This document shows positions 1 through 8,516 of a DNA stretch of 52,712 nt, one piece after another. The DNA is from a virus, in the IMG/VR virus record IMGVR_UViG_3300035698_010599, positions 1-52,712 of that record; one strand, written 5' to 3'. Each line of letters starts with the position of its first letter. The first letter of the stretch is position 1. A model generated the notes under the pieces. It ran no database searches, had not been told where the DNA came from, and worked only from the letters and a program-made list of their open reading frames with translations. The translations under genes and the position numbers were made by a program.

Positions 1-260
1 TTACTAATATTTAATTCTTTTAATTGATTGGTAGAACAATTTAATATATCTAAATTAATTAATTTATCAATACCAATTAAATCTGTTAATTTTTGATTAC
101 TACAATCAATTCTTGTTATGTTTTTCCACTTACTTTCATCAGAATGATTACTTTTTAACCATGTAAGAAATTTACCATCTGGTTCTATTGGTTCTACTTC
201 ATCCCAATCATCCTCACCAAAAGGATCAACATATTCATTATATTCTTTTATGTATTTCAT
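1..260 (-). CDS. LRR protein, group A, truncated by window edge
   Basis: Only the N-terminal 86 codons are inside the window; the gene runs off the left edge. It starts with MKYIKEYNEYVDPFGEDDW, then the N-cap of this family (FLTWLK, then SKWKNI and LTDLIGIDKLINL) and the first Cys-containing LRR (LNCSTNQLKEL). The start is fixed by the tag shared with the neighbouring copies. Function is unknown; a binding role is inferred from the LRR fold. It is the leftmost of at least five tandem copies on this strand. Confidence 0.85.
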   Translation of the reverse strand, partial: MKYIKEYNEYVDPFGEDDWDEVEPIEPDGKFLTWLKSNHSDESKWKNITRIDCSNQKLTDLIGIDKLINLDILNCSTNQLKELNIS

Positions 261-361
261 ATCAATTTCTATATATTATATTAATATTCTTATTTGTATT
301 TCATTTTAAAAATTAATCTAAATGTGGTGTCGCCTTTTGTTGAAAAGAAAGGAATATCCGG

Positions 362-1030
362 TCATAACCCGTAATTGTGATGACAATATAATTCCTTCAA
401 TTTATTCTTAGTTATGTCTAATTCTGTTAATTGATTATAATGACAATATAATGTTTTTAATTTAATATTCTTACTTACATTTAATTCTTTTAATTGGTTA
501 CGATAACAAAATAAATTTAATAATTTAGTATTTTTACTTACATCTAATTTAGTTAATTGATTATAAGAACAATATAATTCTATTAATTTAATATTATTAC
601 TTACATCTAAGTCAGTTAATTGATTGAGATAGCAAGATAAATGTTTCATTTTAATATTATTACTTAAATCTAATCCTTTTAATTGATTGTCATAACAAGA
701 TACTAAATTAATATTTTTATTTAATTTCAATTTAATTAATTGATTATTAGAACAATTTAAAGTTTTTAATTTAACATTATTACTTACATCTAACTTAGAT
801 AATTGATTATAATGACAATATAATACTTTTAAGTTAATTAATTTATCAATACCAATTAAATCTGTTAAATTCTTATTATGACAAATAATTTCTTTTATAT
901 TTTTCCATTTATTTTCATTGGGATAATTAATTTTCAACCATGTAAGAAAGGTGCCATCTGGTTCTACTTCACCCCAATCCTCTTCATTAAAAGGATCAAC
1001 ATATTCATTATATTCTTTTATGTATTTCAT
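362..1030 (-). CDS. LRR protein, group A, about 8 repeats
   Basis: 222 residues. The head MKYIKEYNEYVDPFNEEDW leads into the acidic EVEPDG segment, the conserved N-cap (FLTWLKINYPNENKWKNI, LTDLIGIDKLINL) and about eight 21-residue repeats of form LxxLxCxxNQL(T/K)xLDVSNN. The beta-strand cysteine and the following Asn are kept in all repeats, while the residues around them vary. One repeat (LKLNKNINLVSC) is two residues short. There is no signal peptide, membrane segment or C-terminal cap; the protein ends just after the last repeat (CHHNYGL). The fold suggests protein-protein binding. The partner is unknown. Confidence 0.9.
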   Translation of the reverse strand: MKYIKEYNEYVDPFNEEDWGEVEPDGTFLTWLKINYPNENKWKNIKEIICHNKNLTDLIGIDKLINLKVLYCHYNQLSKLDVSNNVKLKTLNCSNNQLIKLKLNKNINLVSCYDNQLKGLDLSNNIKMKHLSCYLNQLTDLDVSNNIKLIELYCSYNQLTKLDVSKNTKLLNLFCYRNQLKELNVSKNIKLKTLYCHYNQLTELDITKNKLKELYCHHNYGL

Positions 1031-1204
1031 AATATATTTTTTTTTATATATTAAAATAATAATTTATATCGAATTTAAAATTAAAAAAACAATCAATATA
1101 ATAATTACTTCTATATATGGAATTATCAATACAGAATTTTCTCTGACCATTTTTGGTTTAATTTTAATAACTTTTGATATGTCAATTTTTATTTTTTTCA
1201 TTTT

Positions 1205-1687
1205 CTATGTTTTGATTCTGGAAAATAATTTATCTAAATTAATATTCTTACTTAAATCTAATTCTGTTAATTGATTATGTCGACAATATAAAACCCTTAA
1301 TTTAATATTCTTACTTATGTCTAATTCGGTTAATTGATTATTATTACAATATAATGTCTCTAAATTAATATTCTTAGTTACATCCAATTCATCTAATTGA
1401 TTATGATGACAATTCAAAGTTTTTAAATTAATATTCTTAGTTACATCTACTTTAGTTAATTGATTGTCATAACAATACAATACTTCTAAATTAATTAATT
1501 TATCAATACCAATTAAATCAGTTAATTTTTTATTATGACAATTAATTACTTTTATATCTTTCCATGTACCTTCATCTGGATATTTAATCTTTAAGCATGT
1601 AAGAAATGTACCATCTGGTTCTACTTCATTCCAATCCTCCTCACCAAAAGGATCAACATATTCATTATATTCTTTTATGTATTTCAT
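1205..1687 (-). CDS. LRR protein, group A, short (about 4 repeats)
   Basis: 160 residues: MKYIKEYNEYVDPFGEEDW head, N-cap with FLTCLKIKYPDEGTWKDI (Cys replaces the usual Trp of the WLK motif), then about four LRRs, ending NLDKLFSRIKT. The last repeat breaks off mid-unit, which suggests loss of the original 3' end. The start codon overlaps the stop of the upstream copy as ATGA, so the two genes are probably translationally coupled. No function can be assigned beyond LRR-mediated binding. Confidence 0.88.
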   Translation of the reverse strand: MKYIKEYNEYVDPFGEEDWNEVEPDGTFLTCLKIKYPDEGTWKDIKVINCHNKKLTDLIGIDKLINLEVLYCYDNQLTKVDVTKNINLKTLNCHHNQLDELDVTKNINLETLYCNNNQLTELDISKNIKLRVLYCRHNQLTELDLSKNINLDKLFSRIKT

Positions 1688-2673
1688 ATATCTAAATTGG
1701 AATTCGGAGAAATAACTTTATATCTTAAATTAATATTCTTACTTAAATCTAATTTGTTTAATTGGTTATTATAACAATGTAAAGAGATTAATTTAATATT
1801 ATCACTTAAATCTAATTTAATTAATTTATTATCAGAACAATATAATTCTATGATATTATTATTTAAATTTAATTCTATTAATTGATTATTCTTACAATTT
1901 AAATATATTAAATTAATCTTACTTACATCTAATTCTGTTAATTGATTATATAAACATGATAATTCTATTAATTTAATATTCTTAGTTACATCTAATTCTG
2001 TTAATTGGTTATAACCACAAAATAGATTATCTAAATTAATATTTTTACTTATATCCAGTTCTATTAATTGATTGTGATGACAAAATAAATTTGTTAATTT
2101 AATATTCTTAGTTACATCTAATTCTGTTAATTGGTTATTATAACAATGTAAATTTTTTAAATTATTCTTAGTTACATCTAATTCTATTAATTGATTATGA
2201 TAACAATGTAAATTTATTAATTTTATATTCTTAGTAATATCCAATTTATTTAATTGATTACGACAACAATATAAATATTCTAAATTAATATTCTTACTTA
2301 CATCTAATTCTGTTAACTGATTATCACTACAATATAAATATAATAAATCAATATTAACATTCAATTCAGTTAATTGATTATTAAAACAATGTAAATATTC
2401 TAAATTAATATTCTTACTTACATCTAATTCTGTTAATTGATTACGATGACAAGATAATTTTCTTAAATTAATTAATTTCTCAATACCAATTAAATCCGTT
2501 AATTCTTGATAACGGCAATTAATTTCTGTCATATCTTTCCATTTACTTTCATTGGGATGATTAATTCTTAACCATGTAAGAAATGTCCCATCTGGTTTAG
2601 GGACTTCTATTTCATCCCAATCCTCTTCATTAAAAGGATCAACATATTTATTATATTCTTTTATATATTTCAT
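1684..2673 (-). CDS. LRR protein, group A, longest copy (about 12 repeats)
   Basis: 329 residues, the largest group A member. The head is MKYIKEYNKYVDPFNEEDW followed by DEIEVPKPDG, then the N-cap (FLTWLRINHPNESKWKDM, LTDLIGIEKLINL) and about twelve LRRs, each with the Leu-x-Cys-x-x-Asn core. Several repeats are shortened by one to three residues (for example LTELNVNIDLLYLYC and LTELDVSKINLIYLNC), as expected from slippage between 63-bp DNA repeats. It ends SPNSNLDI without a capping domain. It overlaps the next gene downstream by ATGA. The role is unknown; extended binding surface by fold. Confidence 0.9.
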   Translation of the reverse strand: MKYIKEYNKYVDPFNEEDWDEIEVPKPDGTFLTWLRINHPNESKWKDMTEINCRYQELTDLIGIEKLINLRKLSCHRNQLTELDVSKNINLEYLHCFNNQLTELNVNIDLLYLYCSDNQLTELDVSKNINLEYLYCCRNQLNKLDITKNIKLINLHCYHNQLIELDVTKNNLKNLHCYNNQLTELDVTKNIKLTNLFCHHNQLIELDISKNINLDNLFCGYNQLTELDVTKNIKLIELSCLYNQLTELDVSKINLIYLNCKNNQLIELNLNNNIIELYCSDNKLIKLDLSDNIKLISLHCYNNQLNKLDLSKNINLRYKVISPNSNLDI

Positions 2674-2690
2674 TTTATATGTTTTCTAAA

Positions 2691-3287
2691 TTATTTTCTT
2701 AAATCCATTAATTTAATATTTTTACTAGTATCTAATTCCTTTAATTGATTATCAAAACAATATAAACATTTTAAATTAACATTTTTAGTTACATCTAATT
2801 TAGTTAATTGATTTTGATAACAATATAAATTTGTTAAATTAATATTTTTACTATATAATTCTGTTAATTGATTAGTATGACAATATAAATATACTAAATT
2901 AATATTTTTAGTTACATCTAATTCAATTAATCGATTACTATAACAATATAAATCCAATAATTTAATATTCTTAGTTACATCTAATTCTGTTAATTGATTA
3001 TATGAACAATTTAAATATCCTAAATTAATATTATTACTTAAATCTAATTCAGATAATTGGTTATGTTCACAAGATAACGATTTTAAGTTAATTAATTTTT
3101 CAATACCAATTAAATCTGTTAAATTACTATTACGACAATTAATTTCTTTTATATTTTTCCATTTATTTTCATCGGGATATTTAATTTTTAACCATTTAAG
3201 AAATTCACTATGTGGTGGTTCTACTTCATCCCAATCCTCTTCATTAAAAGGGTCAATATATTCATTATATTCTTTTATGTATTTCAT
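2691..3287 (-). CDS. LRR protein, group A, about 6 repeats
   Basis: 198 residues with head MKYIKEYNEYIDPFNEEDW and a slightly different acidic linker (DEVEPPHSEFLKWLK), so here the family DGTFLTWLK becomes HSEFLKWLK. About six LRRs follow, one lacking two residues (LTELYSKNINL). It ends in LMDLRK. This is the promoter-proximal gene of the minus-strand series; the 166-bp gap to the plus-strand series (3288-3453) must hold its promoter. Confidence 0.88.
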   Translation of the reverse strand: MKYIKEYNEYIDPFNEEDWDEVEPPHSEFLKWLKIKYPDENKWKNIKEINCRNSNLTDLIGIEKLINLKSLSCEHNQLSELDLSNNINLGYLNCSYNQLTELDVTKNIKLLDLYCYSNRLIELDVTKNINLVYLYCHTNQLTELYSKNINLTNLYCYQNQLTKLDVTKNVNLKCLYCFDNQLKELDTSKNIKLMDLRK

Positions 3288-3453
3288 TTATTATTAATAT
3301 ATATTAAATACTCCAATCAAAAACCTATGAAAATAAAATTTTATTTCGCAACTTGACATGTTAATATCTTTTTTAAATCATCAAATATTTTTCATTTAAA
3401 TTACTAAATTTTTATAAAATAATCAATTCTTTTTATATATATATATATGATAT
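3288..3453. other. Divergent intergenic region between two LRR gene series
   Basis: This 166-bp gap separates the minus-strand series from the plus-strand series and must carry divergent promoters. It contains a 16-bp palindrome AAATAAAATTTTATTT near 3329-3344 and an AT run just before the plus-strand start. I see no clear consensus promoter. The two flanking gene starts form an imperfect inverted repeat of roughly 60 bp. Confidence 0.5.
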
Positions 3454-4047
3454 ATGAAATACATAAAAGAATATAATAAATATGTTGATCCTTTTGATGA
3501 GGATGATTGGGATGACCCCCCTAAACCGGATGGAACATTTCTTACTTGGTTAAAAATTAAATACCCAAATGAATATACATGGAAAGACATAATTATGATT
3601 GATTGTGAATATCAAAGTTTAACAGATTTAATTGGTATTGAGAAATTAATTAATTTAGAATATTTACATTGTAATGATAATTTATTAACTGAATTAGATA
3701 TTAGTAAGAATATAAAATTAATAGATGTATGTTGTGATAATAATCAACTAATCAATTTATATACAAATATTTATTTAATAGAATTAATTTGTTCTAATAA
3801 TAAATTAACAGAATTAGATTTAAGTAAGAATATTAATTTAAGAAATTTACTTTGTGATTATAATCAATTAACTGAATTAGATGTAACTAAAAATATTAAT
3901 TTAAAAGAATTATTTTGTAATAATAATCAATTAACAGAATTAGATTTAAGTAAGAATATTAAATTAATATATTTACATTGTTATCATAATCAATTAAAAG
4001 AATTAGATATAAGTAAGAATAATAAATTAAAATATAAAACCATATGA
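3454..4047 (+). CDS. LRR protein, group A, about 6 repeats
   Basis: 197 residues. Head MKYIKEYNKYVDPFDEDDW, then DDPPKPDG, the N-cap (FLTWLKIKYPNEYTWKDI, LTDLIGIEKLINL) and about six LRRs. The third repeat region is more diverged (NQLINLYTNIYLIELIC). The gene is the first of a two-gene plus-strand series, and its stop overlaps the next start as ATGA at 4044. Function unknown; LRR binding protein by fold. Confidence 0.88.
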   Translation: MKYIKEYNKYVDPFDEDDWDDPPKPDGTFLTWLKIKYPNEYTWKDIIMIDCEYQSLTDLIGIEKLINLEYLHCNDNLLTELDISKNIKLIDVCCDNNQLINLYTNIYLIELICSNNKLTELDLSKNINLRNLLCDYNQLTELDVTKNINLKELFCNNNQLTELDLSKNIKLIYLHCYHNQLKELDISKNNKLKYKTI

Positions 4048-4586
4048 AATACATAAAAGAATATAATGAATATATTGATCCTTTTAATGAAGAAGATTGG
4101 GATGAAGTAGAACCACTTGAACCAGATGGAACATTTCTTACATGGTTAAAGAATAAATGCCCTGATGATAGTAAATGGAAAGACATAGAAGAACTTGATT
4201 GTGGGTATAAAAAATTAACAGATTTAATTGGTATTGAGAAATTAATTAATTTAAAATATTTATTTTGTGATAATAATCAATTAACTGAATTAGATATAAC
4301 TAAAAATATTGAATTAGAAACATTATATTGTAATAAAAATCAGTTAACTGAATTAGATATAACTAATAATATTAAATTAAGATATTTATATTGTTATAGT
4401 AATCAATTAACTGAATTAAATGCAACTAATAATATTAAATTAAGATATTTATTGTGTCATCATAATCAATTAACTGAATTAAATATTAGTAAAAATATAA
4501 AATTAGAAAGATTATATTCTCATCATAATCAATTAACTGAATTAGATGTTGGTAAAAATATTAATTTAACACATAAAAGAATATGA
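4044..4586 (+). CDS. LRR protein, group A, about 5 repeats
   Basis: 180 residues: MKYIKEYNEYIDPFNEEDW head, EVEPLEPDG linker, N-cap (FLTWLKNKCPDDSKWKDI), about five LRRs. In the last repeat the conserved Cys is Ser (LERLYSHHNQL), and the protein stops shortly after at NLTHKRI. Its stop again overlaps an ATG that begins a further copy of the tag (see 4583-4603), so the array once continued. Confidence 0.88.
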   Translation: MKYIKEYNEYIDPFNEEDWDEVEPLEPDGTFLTWLKNKCPDDSKWKDIEELDCGYKKLTDLIGIEKLINLKYLFCDNNQLTELDITKNIELETLYCNKNQLTELDITNNIKLRYLYCYSNQLTELNATNNIKLRYLLCHHNQLTELNISKNIKLERLYSHHNQLTELDVGKNINLTHKRI

Positions 4587-4603
4587 AATACATAAAAGAA
4601 TGA
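4583..4603 (+). pseudogene. Remnant start of another group A LRR gene
   Basis: The sequence reads ATG AAA TAC ATA AAA GAA TGA (MKYIKE, stop), overlapping the preceding stop as ATGA exactly as at the intact junctions. Only the first six codons of the tag survive and unrelated sequence follows. This marks a deleted copy, or the breakpoint of the unit that is duplicated in this array. Confidence 0.7.
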
Positions 4604-4757
4604 TCACCGTTACTTACTTGTTGAAAAATAATACTTTTCTTATAAACTAAAATTCATATAGGTGATATATTATAAAAAGAATATTGATAATCATTCTGAC
4701 AAAACAAATAATTTGTTAATTAAAATGTAATGAATTTGATAAAAAAAATTAAATATT

Positions 4758-4943
4758 ATGATATACTTAATAATAATTTACTCAGTAATAGCATTACTTC
4801 ATGGATTATGGTCGTTGAAAATGCAAAAAAAGTATCATCCAAAAAAAATTGAATGGTGGAGGATGTTGATTGTGTTTATTATAAATAGTGTTGGGTTTCC
4901 AATTACAATACCTTGGGCAGCTATTAACAAACAATTATGGTAA
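4758..4943 (+). CDS. Small membrane protein, two predicted TM segments
   Basis: 61 residues. Residues 1-18 (IYLIIIYSVIALLHGLW) and roughly 38-57 (MLIVFIINSVGFPITIPWAA) are hydrophobic, with a basic loop between them (KMQKKYHPKKIEWWR), giving a hairpin membrane protein with a cytoplasmic loop by the positive-inside rule. I recognise no family. It stands alone after the LRR series with about 150 bp upstream. Small phage membrane proteins may act in lysis or superinfection exclusion, but nothing specific supports this here. Confidence 0.6.
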   Translation: MIYLIIIYSVIALLHGLWSLKMQKKYHPKKIEWWRMLIVFIINSVGFPITIPWAAINKQLW

Positions 4944-5031
4944 TTATCAAAATACCTACAAATAATAAGAATTAATTTTTTAATAATAATTTTTAATAGT
5001 ATATTAGATAACGCGGAAAGAATAAAGAAAT

Positions 5032-5253
5032 ATGAAAATAGGAGAAAAAGTTTATTTCAACAGAATAACACCATTTAAAAATTTAGATGAAAAGAAATCA
5101 TTTCAATGGAATTGTGGGAAATTGATTAAAAATGGTATTATTCATGAAATAGACAATGATTGTATTATAGTAGAGAAGAATGGTATTTTTGGTAAATATA
5201 TTTACACATTATACAATAATGATTGGGATATATCCTTCAGGCTAGAAATATGA
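5032..5253 (+). CDS. Hypothetical small protein
   Basis: 73 residues, start MKIGEKVYF after AATAAAGAAAT. The pattern KIGEKVYFN ... GKLIKNGIIHEIDNDCIIVEKNG is that of a small beta-barrel (SH3/KOW-like) protein with alternating hydrophobic strands. No family is recognised. It is followed 27 bp later by another small gene on the same strand, so the two may be co-transcribed. Confidence 0.6.
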   Translation: MKIGEKVYFNRITPFKNLDEKKSFQWNCGKLIKNGIIHEIDNDCIIVEKNGIFGKYIYTLYNNDWDISFRLEI

Positions 5254-5280
5254 TTTAATTGAAAATCAAGAAAAAAAAAT

Positions 5281-5574
5281 ATGAAATCTAAAAAATTAAA
5301 GAAACTTAAAAAAAAAGAATTAATAAAATTAATTGTAAAAATACGACCCAAAGCAGATTCATATGATAGGATATGTAAAACACTTGGGATTGAAAATAAT
5401 ATACTTAATTATATTAAAAATTTATATACAAAACAAAAACCACCATCTGTTGACGATGCAAATACATTTTTAATTCAGTATTTCCAAGAAAATGATGAGT
5501 CATTTTATAAAACTCTTCTAAATATTGTATGTGTTTTATTGACCACATCGCCAAAAAAATTAATTGAGAAATAA
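5281..5574 (+). CDS. Hypothetical small protein
   Basis: 97 residues with a strongly basic start (MKSKKLKKLKKKELIKL) followed by a mostly helical body. No motif is recognised. The A-rich leader AAGAAAAAAAAT before the ATG fits this genome's start context. The stop overlaps a further ATG (TAATG at 5572-5576) that opens a 26-codon frame ending at 5654, which may be a remnant or a tiny gene. Confidence 0.55.
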   Translation: MKSKKLKKLKKKELIKLIVKIRPKADSYDRICKTLGIENNILNYIKNLYTKQKPPSVDDANTFLIQYFQENDESFYKTLLNIVCVLLTTSPKKLIEK

Positions 5575-5802
5575 TGTTTATAATAAAACCAGAAGAAAGA
5601 ATTTCGTTCAGTGCTGAAGAAAAGTTCAAAAAGAAAAGGCACTTTTTGGAATGATAAACCACCACTTTTAAGTGGAACAAATATACAAAAAATATTAACA
5701 ATTTGAAGTTAAAATGCTTTCCTATTACGGAGAGGTTATGGGGATCAACTACAATGGATGCAAAAGAAAATTAGAAAATTAAGAGAAAAATAACGAAAAA
5801 TA

Positions 5803-6270
5803 ATGTCAAAAAGTGAAATAACGAAAAAGAAAAAATCTAAACATAACTTATCTTTATTAGGTGAAGGATTTGGATGTAAAAATCCTAAAGAATATTGCAA
5901 ATGTAAAGATTGTAAAGATGACGATTTTATCGTATTACCTAAACCTTTAAAAGAAAAAAAAAATAAAATTCTTTCAAAAATTATCAGTATAAGATCAAAA
6001 AAAATATTATGTGATTGTTTAATTGATGTAAAAAACAGAATATTTGAAACAAGATCCTTTCCAAAAGATCTATTTAGAGAAAATATTAAATTGAATGATT
6101 ATATCCAAATTAACGCAAAAAAAACAAAAAATCCAAATTCAAATTCACTTTGTTTTGAAGTATGCTATAAAATAGAGTTTGATCTTGAAAGTCAAAAACA
6201 AGTATTTGATTTAAATGATGGATGGAAAGATTTAAAAAATTCAAACTTAACAAAACAAATTGAGTTATGA
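5803..6270 (+). CDS. Hypothetical protein with a Cys-rich N-terminal segment
   Basis: 155 residues. The N-terminus is basic (SKSEITKKKKSKHN), then a Cys cluster, GCKNPKEYCKCKDCKD, with CxC and CxxC spacings that could bind a metal. The rest is a beta-rich segment with no recognised family. It lies about 90 bp before dnaJ on the same strand. No function is assigned. Confidence 0.6.
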   Translation: MSKSEITKKKKSKHNLSLLGEGFGCKNPKEYCKCKDCKDDDFIVLPKPLKEKKNKILSKIISIRSKKILCDCLIDVKNRIFETRSFPKDLFRENIKLNDYIQINAKKTKNPNSNSLCFEVCYKIEFDLESQKQVFDLNDGWKDLKNSNLTKQIEL

Positions 6271-6362
6271 TCACAATTCACTTATAGTATTTATAAAGGA
6301 TTAAAATATAAAATTAATAGATGGTTTTTTCTGAATTAAAATAAATAAAAAATAATATAAAC

Positions 6363-7505
6363 ATGCCGAAAAGAGATTATTATGAAGTACTTGAAATAAC
6401 GAAAGATGCTACTGAAGCCGATATAAAAAAAGCTTATCGTAAGCAAGCCTTAAAATATCATCCCGATAAAAACCCCGATAATAAAGAATCTGAAGCAAGC
6501 TTTAAGGAGTCCGCTGAAGCTTATGAGGTATTGAGTGATCAAAACAAAAAACAACACTACGATCAATTTGGTCATGCTGGAATAGGTAGAAATGGGTTCA
6601 GTGGTGGTGGTGGCGGTGGAATGAACATGGATGATATTTTCAGTAATTTTGGGGATATTTTTGGAAGTACATTCGGTGGTTTTAATGGGTTTAATAATTC
6701 AAGAAGACAAAGAATAAACCGTGGATCTAATTTGCGTGTAAAAGTTAATCTTACTCTTGAAGATATTTTCAATGGAGTAGAAAAAAAAATAAAACTCAAT
6801 AAATATATTACTTGTAAAAAATGTAAAGGATCAGGCGCAAAAGATGGTTCATATTCCTCATGTCCAACCTGTCATGGTACAGGACAAGTCACAAGAATTA
6901 CAAATACTATTATTGGACAAATGCAAACTGCATCCCCTTGTCCACACTGCGGTGGTGAAGGACAAATAATTACACACAAATGTTCTGAATGTGCAGGAAA
7001 TGGAATTATTGAAAGTGAAGAAACTATATCGATGAAAATTCCCGCTGGAGTAGTACAAGGTATGCAACTTTCAATTTCAGGAAAAGGAAACGCTGGTGCT
7101 AGAAATGGTATTCCAGGTGATTTGATTATTTTAATTGAAGAAACCCCCCATCCTGATCTTATTAGAGATGGGTCAAATCTTTTAAATGATTTATATATCA
7201 GTTTTCCGGAAGCTTCTTTGGGGTGCTCAGTTGAAATTCCAACTATTAACGGAAAAGTACGAATTAAAATTAATCCTGGTACTCAACCTGGAAAAGTTTT
7301 GAGATTGAAGGGTAAAGGATTACCTGATGTAAATGTTCATGGAAGAGGCGATATTCTTGTGAATATTAATGTTTGGACTCCAAAAAAATTATCAGAAGAA
7401 GAAAAAATAATACTTGAAAAACTTTCTTCATCTAAAAATTTTGAACCCCAACCAACTAGTAAAGATAAAAGTTTCTTTGATAGGATGAGAGAATATTTTT
7501 CGTAA
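6363..7505 (+). CDS. dnaJ: Full-length DnaJ (Hsp40) co-chaperone
   Basis: 380 residues, the usual length of bacterial DnaJ. The J domain (about 5-72) has the HPD motif at 33-35, which stimulates DnaK ATPase. A Gly/Phe-rich region spans about 74-110. Four zinc-finger repeats follow: CKKCKGSG (from 151), CPTCHGTG (167), CPHCGGEG (193) and CSECAGNG (207). C-terminal substrate-binding domains run to the end. All landmark residues are present, so the protein should work with host DnaK; no dnaK is seen in this window. The gene looks visibly richer in G+C than its neighbours, suggesting capture from a bacterial host. Many phages carry J-domain proteins, but a complete type I DnaJ is less usual. Confidence 0.97.
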   Translation: MPKRDYYEVLEITKDATEADIKKAYRKQALKYHPDKNPDNKESEASFKESAEAYEVLSDQNKKQHYDQFGHAGIGRNGFSGGGGGGMNMDDIFSNFGDIFGSTFGGFNGFNNSRRQRINRGSNLRVKVNLTLEDIFNGVEKKIKLNKYITCKKCKGSGAKDGSYSSCPTCHGTGQVTRITNTIIGQMQTASPCPHCGGEGQIITHKCSECAGNGIIESEETISMKIPAGVVQGMQLSISGKGNAGARNGIPGDLIILIEETPHPDLIRDGSNLLNDLYISFPEASLGCSVEIPTINGKVRIKINPGTQPGKVLRLKGKGLPDVNVHGRGDILVNINVWTPKKLSEEEKIILEKLSSSKNFEPQPTSKDKSFFDRMREYFS

Positions 7506-7512
7506 TTCACAA

Positions 7513-7715
7513 TTATTTGTAAATATAGATATTAAATTCGTTATCCATATCAATAATTTTTATTTTACTATATTTCTTTTTAAAATACTTAAAAATATCT
7601 TCCTTATTATAACCCCTTATACTTATTTTGCTATCCCTATCACTATTTTCATTTTCATAATAAGGGGTTGTAAGAAGATTGAAAGATATTCATTATATTC
7701 TTTTATGTATTTCAT
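7513..7715 (-). pseudogene. Frameshifted small gene carrying the MKYIKEYNEY tag
   Basis: On this strand an ATG at 7715 opens MKYIKEYNEYLSIFLQP, the exact group A tag but without the following DPFNEEDW or any LRR. That frame stops at 7623. The adjacent frame continues as LLTTPYYENENSDRDSKIS and then RGYNKEDIFKYFKKKYSKI to a stop at 7513, with convincing protein-like composition. A single-base indel near the AACCCCTT run would join them. It is either a decayed gene or an assembly error. It occupies most of the 332-bp gap between dnaJ and the group B LRR genes, and shows the tag joined to an unrelated body. Confidence 0.55.
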
Positions 7716-7795
7716 ATGGGTATATATATATAAATTATTTTATTTTATTTTATTTAATTGATTATTTTTTTACAATTTAAAGTTTTTTAAATTAA

Positions 7796-7829
7796 TTTTA
7801 TCTGAAAAATTATTAGTATATTTGTATAA
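7796..7829 (+). promoter_or_regulatory. Conserved upstream element of group B LRR genes, copy 1
   Basis: Contains TCTGAAAAATTATTAG followed by TATATTTG, which matches the Bacteroidota -7 box TAnnTTTG. The same block lies before the next LRR gene and, slightly diverged, before those at 9193 and 11253. No -33 TTTG is present at the expected spacing, so promoter function is inferred from conservation and position. Confidence 0.5.
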
Positions 7830-7837
7830 AAAATATC

Positions 7838-8437
7838 ATGAGAATTAATGATTTAGAGGACATAGGACATAACCAGTGTGTTGATATTGATCCTTTTAAT
7901 GAAGAGGATTGGGGAGAAATCGATAAATGTAATTTTCTTGGATGGTTAAAATTTAATTATCCTGATGAGAGTAAATGGAAAGATATAAAATATATTAATT
8001 GTGCTTATCAAAATTTAACTGATTTAATTGGTATTGATAAATTAATTAACTTAAAATCATTATCTTGTGAACATAACCAATTATCTGAATTAGATATAAC
8101 TAAGAATATTAAATTAAAATATTTACATTGTGGACATAATCAGGTAACTAAATTGAAGTTAAATAAGAATTTAGAAGAATTATATTGTAATTATAATCAA
8201 TTAACTGAATTAGATGTAAGTAATAATATTAATTTAGAATGTTTATATTGTAATTATAATCAATTAACTGAATTAGATTTTAGAGATACTAAATTAAAAT
8301 GTTATTCATATGAAAATAATCCATTAATAGTAATAAGAAAAAGTAAATTTCATTTTAGAAGATTTTTTAAAAAAATAAAAAAACTATTTAATTATATCAC
8401 ACATAATGTAGGTTTTGTCACTGGAAGCTCATTATAA
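7838..8437 (+). CDS. LRR protein, group B, about 4 repeats with basic tail
   Basis: 199 residues. The leader MRINDLEDIGHNQCVDI replaces the MKYIKEYNEY tag but is followed by the same DPFNEEDW motif, then an N-cap (FLGWLKFNYPDESKWKDI, LTDLIGIDKLINL) and about four LRRs. After a degenerate last repeat (YENNPLIVIRKSKF) comes a strongly basic stretch, HFRRFFKKIKKLF, and a short tail GFVTGSSL. The basic tail recurs in all group B proteins and could bind nucleic acid or membrane. The function is unknown. Confidence 0.88.
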   Translation: MRINDLEDIGHNQCVDIDPFNEEDWGEIDKCNFLGWLKFNYPDESKWKDIKYINCAYQNLTDLIGIDKLINLKSLSCEHNQLSELDITKNIKLKYLHCGHNQVTKLKLNKNLEELYCNYNQLTELDVSNNINLECLYCNYNQLTELDFRDTKLKCYSYENNPLIVIRKSKFHFRRFFKKIKKLFNYITHNVGFVTGSSL

Positions 8438-8475
8438 ATATATATCGTTTTTTTTCAATAAAATAGGCAATTTTT

Positions 8476-8508
8476 TTATCTGAAAAATTATTAGTATATT
8501 TGTATAAA
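8476..8508 (+). promoter_or_regulatory. Conserved upstream element of group B LRR genes, copy 2
   Basis: Nearly identical to the element before 7838: ATCTGAAAAATTATTAG then TATATTTG, with identity extending through the start codon region (TATCATGAGAATTA). This indicates duplication of gene plus leader. It is the likely promoter of the 8517 gene. Confidence 0.5.
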
Positions 8509-8516
8509 AAAATATC

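Noticed and set aside
951-1274. Plus-strand open frames opposite the LRR genes and other genes (for example 951-1274, 3959-4186, 6572-6799)
   Set aside because: They are shadows on the opposite strand of well-supported genes, with hydrophobic or low-complexity translations and no start context.
1205-2673. CRISPR-like array because of regular 63-bp repeats
   Set aside because: The repeats are in frame, encode 21-residue LRRs, and lack unique spacers between identical repeats.
5655-5802. Small frames (such as MLSYYGEVMGINYNGC at 5714) and a short hairpin CCACTT/AGTGG
   Set aside because: The frame has only 22 codons with no homology that I recognise, and the 5- to 6-bp hairpin is too weak to call.
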